DNA from: Schistocerca nitens
Taxonomy: Eukaryota > Arthropoda > Insecta > Orthoptera > Acrididae
NCBI RefSeq assembly: GCF_023898315.1
Contig: NC_064614.1
Location: 114,545,501 to 114,609,500 of the forward strand
DNA length: 64,000 nt
Direction: 5' to 3'
Positions 46,797 to 57,395 of the stretch are shown one piece after another. Below the pieces are notes generated by a model that saw nothing but the letters and a program-made list of their open reading frames with translations, did not search any database and was not told the origin of the DNA. The first letter of the stretch is position 1. Each line of letters begins with the position of its first letter. The position numbers and the translations under genes were made by a program.

Positions 46797-48015
46797 CACT
46801 ATGTGATCAAAAGTATCCGGACACTTGGCTGAAAATGACCTACAAGTTTGTGGCGTCCTCCATCGGTAATGCAGGAATTCAGTATCGTGTTGGCCCACCC
46901 TTAGCCTTGATGACAGCTTCCACTCTCGCTGGCATACGTTCAATCGGGCGCTGGAAGGTTTATTGCGGAATGGCAGTCCATTCTTCACGGAATGCTGCAC
47001 TGAGGAGAGGTATCGATGTCGGTCGGTGAGGCCTGGCACGAAGTCGGCGTTCCAAAACATCCCGAAGGTGTTCTATAGGATTCAGGTCAAGACTCTGTGC
47101 AGGTCAGTCCATTGCAGGGATGTTATTGTCGTGTAACCACTCCACCACAGGCCGTGCATTATGAACAGGTGATCGATTGTGTTGAAAGATGCAATCGCCA
47201 TCCCCGAATCGCTCTTCAACAGTGGGAAGCAAGAAGGTGCTTAAAACATCATTGTAGGCCTGTGCTGTAATAGTGTCACGCAGAACAATAACGGGTTGAA
47301 AAACACGACCACACCATAACACCACCGCCTCCAAATTTTACTGTTGGCACTACACACGCTGGCAGATGACGTTCACCGGACATTCGCCCCACCGACAACC
47401 TGCCATCGGATCGCCACATTGTGTACCGTGATTCGTCACTCCACACAACTTTTTCCCACTGTTCAATCGTCCTATGTTTACGCTCCTTAGACCAATCGTC
47501 GTTTGGCATTTATAGGCGTGATGTGAGGCTTATGAGCAGCGGCTCGACCATGAAATCCAAGTTTTCTCAGCTCCCGCCTAACTGTTATAGTACATGCAAT
47601 ATATCCTGCTGCAGTTTGGAATTCCTGTGTGATGGTCTGGATAGATGTCTGCCTATTACACATTACGACCCTCTTCAACTGTCGGTGGCCTCTGTCAGTC
47701 AACAGATGAGGTCAGACTGTACGCTTTTGCGCAGTACGTGTCCCTTCACGTTTCCACTTCACTACCACATTGGAAACAGTTGACCTAGGGATGTTTAGGA
47801 CTGTGGAAATCTTGTGTACACACGTATGACACAAGTGACACCCAATCACCTGACAACGTTCTAAGTCCGCGGAACGCCCCATTCTGCTCTCTCACAATAT
47901 CTAATGACTACCTAGGTCGCTGAAATGTAATACCTGGCAGTAAGTGGCAGCATAATGCACCTAATGCGAAAAACGTGTGTTTTGGGGGTGTCCGGATACT
48001 TTTAATCAGATAGTG
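46797..48015 (-). mobile_element. Tc1-like transposon, copy B (broken transposase)
   Basis: TA on both flanks; TIRs CACTATGTGATCAAAAGTAT / CACTATCTGATTAAAAGTAT. It is a sister of copy A (3231-4462) and about the same length. Transposase pieces: 47702-47487 (RGHRQLKRVVMCNRQTSIQ), 47509-47276 (WSDESRYTMWRSDGRLSVGR), 47334-47104 (GDCIFQHNRSPVHNARPVVE), then the terminal part. Frameshifts and loss of the second-motif Asp (HNR for HDR) make it inactive. Confidence 0.93.
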
Positions 48016-48897
48016 TATGTTCCTCTGTGTCTAAGCATATGTTTCATTGTAACTGATACTGAACTTTGCTTTGTCAATTATAAGATTTAATCTGATGATG
48101 AAGGTAGTCGAGAGGTCATAATAAACAATGAAAAAGTAGATGGCGGAGAAAATCAAAGTGCCTCGGAAAAATATTTCATGCACCTTAAAATAGGCAACTC
48201 AACTAACACGTGTGCTCCTGGTGCAGATGTAAGCCGGTTTGCCTGTCTGAAGGCAAGTGAGATACTTCCCAGGCCACTTTTATTTGGCTCACAATGATTT
48301 ATGCTATCTACGCCACTTTATTAGCAAAACTTGATAATAACTGTAGACTCATTTAGGTAACTTATTTGCTAAGACAGCCTTTCTTGCTAAGCACCATTCG
48401 CAAATGTAAGATGGATGGGTAGGGGTGGGGGTGAGGAGGGGATGATAGTGATACCAGTAGCATCCTCCAACAAACATCAAAAGGTAGCTCGTGGAGTACA
48501 GATGTAAATTTAGAGGAGTATTTTTATGTAGGCATTCAGGAGGTTATTACATGAAATTCAATTTCAATGGTGCTAGGGTGGATAGTGGGCTTCAATTGTT
48601 GGATTTTATGATATGAGGAATTTGTAGGTGGTTGGGTGAAAGAAGGCGGAACAGAATTTCGATTGAGATAAGGGAGAGTCAGGTTGGGTTAGAGAACTCT
48701 GCTCTTCAAGAAGTACCCCAAGATGTTAGTCCCGTGGAGTTTACTTAGCAGTGCTCCGAAGTGATCTCTGTCTCAGTCCCTTTACTCACAGCGATGGTTT
48801 GTCCTGGTGGCTAGGAGATAGAAGCCATTTATGCTGGGTATCTGAAGAGACTTTTTTTTAGAATCAACAGCTTCATAAATACTGGTCTCTTTTACAG
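48016..48897. other. Intron DNA, G-rich patch, no feature recognised
   Basis: 48410-48450 is G-rich (ggtaggggtgggggtgagg). No repeat ends. Confidence 0.5.
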
Positions 48898-49092
48898 CCT
48901 GAGAAAGCTGACGCCGGGCGCTACCACGACGACGGCTACGAGACGGCGGCCGCGGCGGCTGACAAGGCGGTCGGTGGCTACAAGGGCAGCAACTACAAGG
49001 AGGCCGCGTATGAAGAGGTGGCGGCTGTGGCCAAGGAGGGCAAAGCGGCCGCCGGCGGCGGCTCCGGCGAGGGCGGCAAGAAGTGCAAGAGG
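48898..49092 (+). CDS. Ala/Gly/Tyr/Lys-rich exon ending in the first Cys (65 codons)
   Basis: The acceptor is tactggtctcttttacag and the donor is AGG|gtaagt; phase 0 at both ends. The protein begins PEKADAGRYHDDGYETAAAA, then has a Tyr-spaced segment (GGYKGSNYKEAAYEE), an Ala/Lys stretch, a Gly-rich linker (AAAGGGSGEGG) and the terminal KKCKR. The single Cys is the first in the visible protein. By comparison with NCQKVVKDSMTC in the last exon, it is probably the first Cys of the module completed by the next exon. The donor is consensus, but LINE-derived sequence begins only a few bases inside the intron. Confidence 0.82.
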
Positions 49093-49099
49093 GTAAGTG

Positions 49100-49222
49100 G
49101 AGTACTGCTGCGCGGCTTGAGGTCCGTACCGGGCAGGATTCACGGAGGAAATCGAGAAAGTTCGTAGAAGAGCAGCACGTTTTGTATAACTGAGAAACAG
49201 GGAAGAGAGTGTCACGGACATA
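49100..49222 (+). mobile_element. Family-B LINE fragment abutting a splice donor
   Basis: GGAGTACTGCTGCGCGGCTT, CCGTACCGGGCAGGATTCAC, GAGGAAATCGAGAAAGTTCG and AGAAGAGCAGCACGTTTTGT are LINE C-terminal coding text (LEYCCAA-GPYRAGFTEEIEK, RRAARFV). It begins within about 8 bp of the GT at 49093. Confidence 0.82.
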
Positions 49223-49224
49223 CA

Positions 49225-49490
49225 CTGAAGAGCGAAAAAAACTGGTACACCTGCCTAATATCGCTTAGGGCCCCCGCGAGCACGCAGAAGTGCCACAACA
49301 CGACGTAACATGGACTCGACTAAAGTCCGATGTAGTGCTGGAGGGAATTGATACCATAAATCATGCGGGACTGTCATAATACTTGAGAGTACGAGGGGAT
49401 GGAGATCTCTTCTGAACAGTACGTTGTAAGGCATCCCGGATATGCTCAATAATGTTCATATCTGGGGAGTTTGGTGGCCAGCGGAAGACC
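49225..49490 (-). mobile_element. Tc1-like C-terminal/terminal fragment
   Basis: The terminus is CACTGAAGAGCGAAAAAAACTGG, and the minus frame ends with ALLRARGGPKRY and contains LPPALHRTLVESMLRRV. Truncated, with only the C-terminal third. Confidence 0.7.
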
Positions 49491-49494
49491 AATA

Positions 49495-50072
49495 GTGTGA
49501 TTGAATTGAAGAGTTCCTAGATAACAGAACGCAGCATGTCATTCTCAATGGAGAGCAGTCTTCTGAAGTAAGAGTGATTTCGGATGTGCCGCAGGGGGGT
49601 GTCGTAGGACCGTTGCTATTCACAATATATGTATATATAAATGACGTTGTGGATAACATCGGAAGTTCACTGAGGCCTTTTGCGGATAATGCTGTAGTAT
49701 ATCGAGAGATTGTAACAATGGAAAATTGTACTGAAATGCAGGAGGATTTGCTACGAATTGACGCATGGTGCAGGGAATGACAATTGAATCTCAAAGTAGA
49801 CAAGTGTAATTTGCTGCGAATACATAGAAAAAAAGATCCTTTATACAATATAGCAGGTAAGCAACTGGAAGCAGTTAATTCTATAAATTATCTGGGAGTG
49901 GGCATTAGGAGTGATTTAAAATGGAATGATCGTCGGTAAAGCAGATGCCAGACAGATTCATTGGTAGAATCCTAAGAAAATGCAATTCGAAAACAAAGGA
50001 AGTAAGTTACAGTACGCTTGTTCGCCCACTGCTTGAATATTGCTCACCAGTGTGAGATCCGTACCAGATATA
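49495..50072 (+). mobile_element. Family-B LINE RT region (part 1, split by Tc1)
   Basis: It reads DVPQGGVVGPLLFTIYVYIND, LRPFADNAVVYREI (FADD changed to FADN), CNLLRIHRKK, INYLGVGIRSDLKWN, RFIGRILRKCNSKTKEVSYS and LLEYCSPV. It stops at the TA used by the Tc1 insertion and resumes at 51496. Confidence 0.9.
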
Positions 50073-51495
50073 CACTCCTGGAAATTGAAATAAGAACACC
50101 GTGAATTCATTGTCCCAGGAAGGGGAAACTTTATTGACACATTCCTGGGGTCAGATACATCACATGATCACACTGACAAAACCACAGGCACATAGACACA
50201 GGCAACAGAGCATGCACAATGTCGGCACTAGTACAGTGTATATCCACAGTTCGCAGCAATGCAGGCTGCTATTCTCCCATGGAGACGATCGTAGAGATGC
50301 TGGATGTAGTCCTGTGGAACGGCTTGCCATGCCATTTCCACCTGGCGCCTCAGTTGGACCAGCGTTCGTGCTGGACGTGCAGACCGCGTGAGACGACGCT
50401 TCATCCAGTCCCAAACATGCTCAATGGGGGACAGATCCGGAGATCTTGCTGGCCAGGGTAGTTGACTTACACCTTCTAGAGCACGTTGGGTGGCACGGGA
50501 TACATGCGGACGTGCATTGTCCTGTTGGAACAGCAAGTTCCCTTGCCGGTCTAGGAATGGTAGAACGATGGGTTCGATGTCGGTTTGGATGTACCGTGCA
50601 CTATTCAGTGTCCCCTCGACGATCACCAGTGGTGTACGGCCAGTGTAGGAGATCGCTCCCCACACCATGATGCCGGGTGTTGGCCCTGTGTGCCTCGGTC
50701 GTATGCAGTCCTGATTGTGGCGCTCACATGCACGGCGCCAAACACGCATACGACCATCATTGGCACCAAGGCAGAAGCGACTCTCATCGCTGAAGACGAC
50801 ACGTCTCCATTCGTCCCTCCATTCACGCCTGTCGCGACACCACTGGAGGCGGGCTGCACGATGTTGGGGCGTGAGCGGAAGACGGCCTAACGGTGTGCGG
50901 GACCGTAGCCCAGCTTCATGGAGACGGTTGCGAATGGTCCTCGCCGATACCCCAGGAGCAACAGTGTCCCTAATTTGCTGGGAAGTGGCGGTGCGGTCCC
51001 CTACGGCACTGCGTAGGATCCTACGGTCTTGGCGTGCATCCGTGCGTCGCTGCGGTCCGGTCCCAGGTCGACGGGCACGTGCACCTTCCGCCGACCACTG
51101 GCGACAACATCGACGTACTGTGGAGACCTCACGCCCCACGTGTTGAGCAATTCGGCGGTACGTCCACCCGGCCTCCCGCATGCCCACTATACGCCCTCGC
51201 TCAAAGTCCGTCAACTGCACATACGGTTCACGTCCACGCTGTCGCGGCATGCTACCAGTGTTAAAAGACTGCGATGGAGCTCCGTATGCCACGGCAAACT
51301 GGCTGACACTGACGGCGGCGGTGCACAAATGCTGCGCAGCTAGCGCCATTCGACGGCCAACACCGCGGTTCCTGGTGTGTCCGCTGTGCCGTGCGTGTGA
51401 TCATTGCTTGTACAGCCCTCTCGCAGTGTCCGGAGCAAGTATGGTGGGTCTGACACACCGGTGTCAATGTGTTCTTTTTTCCATTTCCAGGAGTG
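50073..51495 (-). mobile_element. Tc1-like transposon with intact transposase, nested in a LINE
   Basis: The TA target is duplicated at 50071-50072 and 51496-51497. TIRs are CACTCCTGGAAATTGAAATA at the left and, inverted, CACTCCTGGAAATGGAAAAA at the right. It is 1423 bp long. Excision joins the LINE frame (CCGTACCAGATA | GTTGATAGAAGAG). It is the best-preserved mobile element in the window and possibly young. Confidence 0.95.
50228..51250 (-). CDS. Tc1-like transposase, uninterrupted (340 aa)
   Basis: This is a DDE transposase of the Tc1/mariner superfamily, which cuts and reinserts the element at TA. The start chosen is ATG at 51250 (MPRQRGREPYVQLTDFERGR); the frame stays open 33 codons upstream, but that part lies outside the usual N-terminus. 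Order: paired-like helix-turn-helix (GRIVGMREAGWTYRRIAQHV, VSTVRRCCRQW), an Arg-rich linker, a second helix-turn-helix (SARTIRNRLHEAGL), first Asp in VVFSDESRF, GIMVWGAISY, second Asp in LLFQQDNARPHV and Glu in SPDLSPIEHVWDWM. The second Asp to Glu spacing is 32 residues by my count, not the canonical 34, because two residues are missing in the loop. No stop or frameshift. Activity is unknown. Confidence 0.93.
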   Translation of the reverse strand: MPRQRGREPYVQLTDFERGRIVGMREAGWTYRRIAQHVGREVSTVRRCCRQWSAEGARARRPGTGPQRRTDARQDRRILRSAVGDRTATSQQIRDTVAPGVSARTIRNRLHEAGLRSRTPLGRLPLTPQHRAARLQWCRDRREWRDEWRRVVFSDESRFCLGANDGRMRVWRRACERHNQDCIRPRHTGPTPGIMVWGAISYTGRTPLVIVEGTLNSARYIQTDIEPIVLPFLDRQGNLLFQQDNARPHVSRATQRALEGVSQLPWPARSPDLSPIEHVWDWMKRRLTRSARPARTLVQLRRQVEMAWQAVPQDYIQHLYDRLHGRIAACIAANCGYTLY

Positions 51496-51885
51496 TAGTT
51501 GATAGAAGAGATAGAGAAGATCCAACGGAGAGCAGCACGCATCGTTACAGGATCATTTAATAATCGCGAAAGCGTTACGGAGATAATAGATAAACTCCAG
51601 TGGAAGACTCTGTAGGAGAGACGTTCAGTAGCTCGGTACGGGCTTTTGTTGAAGTTTCCGGAACATACCTTCATCGAGGAGTCAAGCAGTACATCTTGCG
51701 AAGAGACCATGAGGATAAAATCAGAGAGATTAGAGCCCACACAGAGGCATATCGACAATCTTTCTTTCCACGAACAATACGAGACTAGAATATAAGGTAG
51801 AATCGATGTACTCAAAGTACCCTCCACCACACACCGCCCGGTGGCTTGCGGAGTATGGATGCAGATGTAGATGTAGAAGTGTTTC
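51496..51885 (+). mobile_element. Family-B LINE 3' end (part 2)
   Basis: It continues from 50070: IEKIQRRAARIVTGSFNNRESVTEIID, then LLRRDHEDKIREIRAHTEAY, and the 3' tail GGTGGCTTGCGGAGTATGGATGCAGATGTAGATGTAG. Confidence 0.9.
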
Positions 51886-52812
51886 ATCTCAGAAAAGTGT
51901 TCCTGGAGCCACTAGCAGTTCTGGGCGTGTGGGGGGAAAAGCCGAAGTCCGTCGGAATGCACAATGGACATGAGTGGCTGCAGGTGATCAGACAGGAGGC
52001 TTACGTACGTGTCACCTGTCACAGTCGTATCTAAACGTGTCAGGGATCCCATATCACACCAACCGCACGCACCGCACACCATTACAGAGCTTCCACCAGC
52101 CTGAACGTCTCCTGCTGACATGCAGGGTCCATTGATTCCTGAGGCTGTCTCCATACCTTTACACGCCCATCCGCTCGATACAATTTGAAATGAGACTGGT
52201 CCGACTAGGCGACATGTTTCCAGTCATCAACAGTCCAACATCGGTGTTGACGGACCCAGGCGAGGCGTAATGCTTTATTTTGTCCAGTCATCAAGGATAC
52301 AAGAGTGGGCCTTCGGCTTTAAAAGCCCATCTCGATTATGTTTCGTTGAATGGTTCGCACGCTGACACTTGTTGACGGCCCAGCATTGAAATCTGCAGCA
52401 ATTTGAGGTAGGGTTGCACTTGAATCACGTTGAACGATTCTCTTCAGTCGTTCTTGGTCCCGTTCTTACAGGATCTTTTTCAAGCCGCAGTGATGTCGGA
52501 GATTTGATGTTTCACCAGATTCCTGATATTCACGGTTCACTCGTGAAATGGTCGTACGTGAAAATCCACACTTCATTGCTGCCTCGGAGATGCTGTGTCC
52601 CATCGCTCGTGTGCAACTATAACACCACTTTCAAACTCACTTAAACCTTGATATTTTCCCATTGTAGCAGCAGTGACCGGTCTAACAATTGCGCAAGACA
52701 CTTGTCTTATATAGGTGTTGCCGACCGCAGCGCCGCGTTCTGCCTGTTCGCATACCTCTGTATTTGATTACGCTTGCCTATACCAGTTTTTCTGGCGCCT
52801 CAGTTGTATGTA
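51886..52812 (-). mobile_element. Tc1-like transposase remnant
   Basis: The minus strand has VMVCGACGWCDMGSLTRL, GDTYVSLLSDHLQPLM and further 5' parts (helix-turn-helix region around 52330-52620). The right end AGGCGCCAGAAAAACTGGTA is a probable terminus. It is decayed. It ends about 150 bp before the acceptor of the exon at 52962. Confidence 0.78.
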
Positions 52813-52961
52813 TCTAGCACAGTTGCCTAGAAATAAGTATTTCTAATCGGTGAAAGACTTTATACTTAGTCTGCACTATTATTTGCCAAATGCATGGAAT
52901 GTATAGCGACTCCTGTGTGACGGTAAGTGCCACAAACTGAAGTACTGTGATGCGCCGGCAG

Positions 52962-53222
52962 GTGGAGAAGAAGGTGACGGCGGACGACGTGGCGAGCGGC
53001 CGCTTCCGGCGGCAGGCGATGACGTGCTTCGTGTGCGAGGACCCGGCCACCGGCGGTAACTACGAGGAGTGCTCGTACGGCGCGGAGCCCAAGCAGGAGG
53101 CCTACTTCGTGGGCAGCTCGCGCTCCTTCAAGGCCAAGCCCACCGAGACGTCGCTGCGCTACCGCCGCGATCTCGACCCGGAGCTCGCCGCCATGGAGAC
53201 CGAGGCTCGCGTCTACCGGCAG
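52962..53222 (+). CDS. Exon with first CxVCxDPxTGG cysteine module (87 codons)
   Basis: The acceptor is gatgcgccggcag and the donor is CAG|gtacgg; phase 0 at both ends. The protein is VEKKVTADDVASGRF, then MTCFVCEDPATGG, NYEECSYGAEP, a Tyr-Phe-Val stretch (AYFVGSSRSF) and a charged, helical-looking tail ending MetGluThrGluAlaArgValTyrArgGln. The cysteine spacing is C-x2-C-x11-C, the same as in the next exon. Basic residues (RFRR) precede the module and could be a proprotein-processing site, though this is weak. The conserved Gly-Gly and Cys-Ser-Tyr positions indicate a small folded, disulphide-bonded unit. I do not recognise a named Pfam family with certainty. Confidence 0.86.
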
Positions 53223-53399
53223 GTACGGCCACTGGTCAGGTTCGAACCTTCTATTAGACCTCTAGTGGATCCGCCTAGAGTCGAACTAAAGACAGCAAAC
53301 GGAGTGCAGAAATATTAAATTCCTCATTTAAATATGTATTTACATATGAAGTTACACAGAACTTTTCATTATTGTGTACATAGGATGTAACTAATCTGG

Positions 53400-54110
53400 T
53401 TTTGCAGACGTTGAGGACTTCTAGTGGGGACCAACACGGTTAGGTTTAACGTAGAAACTCATGACTGGAAAAGTACCGTTTCCCCGCTACACGCAAAATA
53501 CCACAACACAATCTGCCTTCTGATCTGACTCTTCATCTAGTGATATGGGTCCACTTAGATTTGGGGCTCCATTTGATGATCACCGACACCAGCGCAAATA
53601 CGATACCTTTGTACTATTTTCCGGTAAACGCGATCACCAATCCCTGGTCCTTCAGCAACGGCCACAGCCATAACGCGCGCCATTAGTTCTTCCTCGGATG
53701 CCACAGGAGTCCCGTAAATCAAGGATTTTATGTGACCCTACATGTATTAGTCTGTTGGGTTCAAATCGAGCGAGCCAAGCAGCCAGGCTACCACGACCTA
53801 TCCACTGTTGCCAAAATCGTTAGTCCAGGTGACCTCGTAACGCACGTGAAAAACTCTCTGGGCGGATGAAAAACTCAACGGCACGTAAAAAAACCTGTAG
53901 TGGGCTTGGGATATCAGGTTGATCGGTGAATGACTAACATAATATCCTAGTCAGTGGCGCCGAAAATGCGAGAGATCTGAATGGATATAGTGGTTTTATG
54001 AGTGTAGCAGAGAAACCGCATATTTCCGTACATGAGGTCCTTTGCTAAGCTTCAACGTGTTGGTCACCATTGCGACTCCTTAAAGACTGAAGGGAATTCA
54101 GTTGCACCTT
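53400..54110 (-). mobile_element. Transposase remnant (Tc1/mariner superfamily)
   Basis: The reverse complement includes a VAWLLGSLDLNPTD-like phrase (the SPDLxPxD motif) followed by EEELMARVMAVA- and YRICAGVGDHQ-like text, typical of a C-terminal end. Frameshifts throughout. Confidence 0.55.
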
Positions 54111-54239
54111 ATACCTTGCGCGGAAAATATTTTTCCCTCCTAAAATACTGTAGCTATAAACTTAATTATTGACACACATGTAATTTATTCTATATCTTTA
54201 TCTCTCTAAAAGTTACAACTCACTGTGTGATCCATTATT

Positions 54240-54842
54240 TACCAGACACTGTCTTCAACGAACAGGTACGTTTATTACAACTTTCCTCAAGAACTCAGCG
54301 GTAACGCCGCTTACGAATTCACGGATCTTATTCTGAAGTTCACCAAGAGTTGGTGGTTTGCTGCGATACACTTTTTCCTTTACATTGCGCCACAAAAAAA
54401 GAAATCGCATTAGCTGACGTTTGGGACCCTCGCTGGCCATTTTGTGGGACATCAGCGACCGATCCAGCGTCCTGCGAAGCTTTCATCAAATACGTCGTAA
54501 AGAGAGGGAGCTCCATTCTGTATAAGTAAAGCTTCATGTGGCTCGTTCCATTTGGAAATTGTAACTTATACAAACTTTTATGGCATTTCCAGGTGTCTTT
54601 CAGAGTTCATAGCGTCTGTCAAGGGATAGGGCTCAATAAACAGGGCAGAAGTGAGCCCGCACCACACTGTCACTTCCGGCTTGCCTGCATTTTTTTCGGC
54701 GATATCTTTGTAGTCACCTTCTGCCCAGTAACGGCTGTCATGACGATTAGCAAACCTTCGCTACATGAAACACAGCTTCATCACAACACAGAATTTTTTC
54801 ACACAGGTGTGTATGAACTTCACACCACGCGTGCATCATTTC
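54240..54842 (-). mobile_element. Transposase remnant with nested SINE, 3' part
   Basis: The minus frame contains FLFLWRNVKEKVYRSKPPTL and LQNKIREFV, the same group as 18.65-19.09 kb. Split by the SINE at 54843. Confidence 0.75.
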
Positions 54843-55043
54843 GCCGGCCGGAGTGGCCGTGCGGTTCTAGGCGCTGCAGTCTGGAACCGGGCTAACGCTA
54901 CGGTCGCAGGTTCGAATCCCGCCTCGGGCATGGATATGTGTGATGTCCTTAGATTAGTTAGGTTTAATTAGTTCTAAGTTCTAGGCGACTGATGACCTCA
55001 GAAGTTAAGTCGCATAGTGCTCAGAGCCATTTGAACCATTTTT
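54843..55043 (+). mobile_element. SINE family A copy 7
   Basis: Target duplications TGCATCATTTC lie at 54832-54842 and 55044-55054. The B box is GGTTCGAATCC. Confidence 0.95.
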
Positions 55044-55054
55044 TGCATCATTTC

Positions 55055-55290
55055 ACAAAATTCGAAACGCCTATGGCATTCATCTGCGTAAAACATTTGG
55101 CGATAATGACGCTTCGACGGTCTTACATGTAGCTCTTTGCGGAGGATTACACACACAAAATTGCAAGTGTAATGCCACTCTGTCTTGCAGCCTGCGTTGT
55201 TGATTTTAAAGGGCTTCGCTCGCACATTTCGCCTGCTGTGGCCATATATCCTCTGGTCACCATGGTCTCTTAATGACCACACTTCCGGTA
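55055..55290 (-). mobile_element. Transposase remnant, 5' part
   Basis: The minus frame reads FYADECHRRFEFCEMM, the region just before the first catalytic Asp, continuing from 54842 across the SINE. Confidence 0.72.
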
Positions 55291-55523
55291 CTCATTAATT
55301 TCCTGCGATAACTTTCAATTATTCAAATCTCGCTGCAAGTTTGGCACATTGTTCCATGGTTAATCGTCCTGGCATATCTGTGGCTTCAAAGGGGCATCAA
55401 ACGCTTCACAGGATGTGAAAAAAGTGAAGAAAAACGACATACTTTAGTCTATAAAACAAGGTACCTTTCATTGTTATCTACACATAACATCACTAGAAAA
55501 ATAAAATTCAAAATAGGGAGTTA

Positions 55524-55717
55524 AAAAAAATGGTTCAAATGGCTCTGAGCACTATGCTGAGGTCATGAGTCCCCTAGAACTTAGAACTACTTAAACCTAA
55601 CTAACCTAAGGACATCACACACATCCATGCCCGAGGCAGGATTCGAACCTGCGACCGTAGCGGTCGCGCGGTTCCAGACTGTAGCACCTAGAACCGCTCG
55701 GCCACCACGCCCGGAAG
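55524..55717 (-). mobile_element. SINE family A copy 8
   Basis: Target duplications AATAGGGAGTTA lie at 55512-55523 and 55718-55729. An A-rich flank (aaaaaaaa) precedes the tail, and the B box is intact. A small internal deletion (CACTATGCTGAGG) removes about 16 bp of the body. Confidence 0.94.
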
Positions 55718-56244
55718 AATAGGGAGTTACTTTCTGGCCATTCTGTAGATCACTACACTTTGTTTATAGAGGTGGATTCTAACAGTTCCGCACCAATTGC
55801 GGGAGTGACAGGAAATCCCAAATACAACCTCTTTGGAACAAGAACTTATGACCTTGGAAGTAATCTCGAGCTAGTGAATGCTTTGGAATATCGGAAAGTG
55901 CACTAGTATATTCAAGCCTTGTCAATTTGGCACTGTCAATGCCTTCATATCTCCTTAGTTCCATAATGCAGCTTTCGTTTTGCGTTAAACAGTAAGCTCC
56001 AGCATTATATTCGTTTAAATGAAACTGAAGGTAATCACCCGAAACCGGGATAAAGCCGAAACCGGTCGTGTTTTGAAGAAAGAGTCCGCAAAAGTGACTG
56101 GTAACGCGTTTTCTTCTAGATTATCCTTTAAAGGGTTTTGGAGTCCAACAGCACCCATTATGGATAAAATCAGTTTACAGTTTTTACCCACTACGCGCTG
56201 CAGTTTCTTCCAGTAGCACTGAAGACAGCCTGATTGACTATTCG

Positions 56245-56490
56245 AATTACAGGCTTCTAGAAGTTGTAGAACGGATAAAGTTTTGATAATGGACCCATGT
56301 CCGGAAACGTACCGCACAGCACACAGGTCACTGACTCCTCTTTGTGCTTACCATAAAGTGAGAGATTTATAAGTGATCCGATCTTCAATCATGTTTTACA
56401 TCCAAACGGTACGTTTCCGGACATGGATTCTTTACCAAAACGTATCTAAGTCCCCTCTAAAACTCCTAGAAGCCTGTATCACGAAATGTG
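56245..56490. mobile_element. Small hairpin MITE
   Basis: Arms: ACAGGCTTCTAGAAGTTGTA...ATGTCCGGAAACGTACCGC (56248-56316) and the inverted GTACGTTTCCGGACATGG...CTCCTAGAAGCCTGTAT (56410-56478). The loop is about 90 bp. There is no coding. Confidence 0.85.
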
Positions 56491-56974
56491 AAACATTCTG
56501 CGTATTTCATGGCATATAAACATTTTTCTTGTCATTCTGTTTCTTCTTGTAGACCTTGTTTTCCACATCTGAGCGATTATGCGGAGCACCTCTTTTCTTT
56601 TCTCATCGGCCCACTCAACTTTCAGTGTGCTGCAGCTCCACAATGCTTCTTCAACTGTCTTCTTTTACGGTTTGCGTACAGGCTATAACGCACTTCCATA
56701 CTATGCTACGTCGCCTTTTCAAATGCGCAACATACCGGCCTCCGGAAAGACTGCTTCGCGACTAGTACTGCTATTACTTACAGGTTTATTTGTAAATAAC
56801 TTTTCTGCTACCAGTCACGATTTACTTTTATTCATATTTCACGCGACGCGTTTCGGGAAATGATTCCCATTTTCAAGGGTGTTTCCTCTTTGTACTATGC
56901 CCTTTTTACGTACTGTTTTCGATGTGTGGGGTTCTCCTCTGTTTTTTGCCTTTACTTCAATGTATAAAAAATGC

Positions 56975-57395
56975 ATAATTTTTTAGTTAATTACCGACTT
57001 TTATATGTAGTTAGTGGCGAAATTTGGAAGAACTTGTACTTACAGTTTTCTTATGGTCTATTTGTGCAGAATTTGTGCAGAATCTCACACATGTTAAACA
57101 TCACACACAATTTACAATTCACAGTACGCATCGAGAATAATTTATAAAAAACAAACAGTTGCAAAGATGTTTTTAGCTGTAGTTGACAGAGATAATGTTA
57201 CACGTCTTCCACAGAGTATGGAACGTAACTGTTTGTTTACGTAAGTTATTCTCGATGCACACTGTGCAATGAAAATTCTGTGTGATGTTTAATATGTGTG
57301 AGATCCTGCACAAATGGGCCATAAGAAAAGTTCTTCCAAATTTCGATACTAACTACAGATAAAAATCGATAACTAACCAAAAATGGCATAAAATG
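56975..57395. mobile_element. Hairpin MITE with ~170-bp arms
   Basis: AAATTTGGAAGAACTTG, CTTATGGTCTATTTGTGCAG, CACATGTTAAACATCACACA and CGAGAATAATTTATAAAAAA are all present inverted at 57223-57360 in reverse order. An 11-bp direct repeat TTGTGCAGAAT is duplicated in the left arm. The loop is about 60 bp. Confidence 0.92.

Noticed and set aside
51251..51349. 33-codon N-terminal extension of the intact transposase
   Set aside because: It precedes the MPRQRGRE start typical of the N-terminus and lies in the element's 5' UTR.
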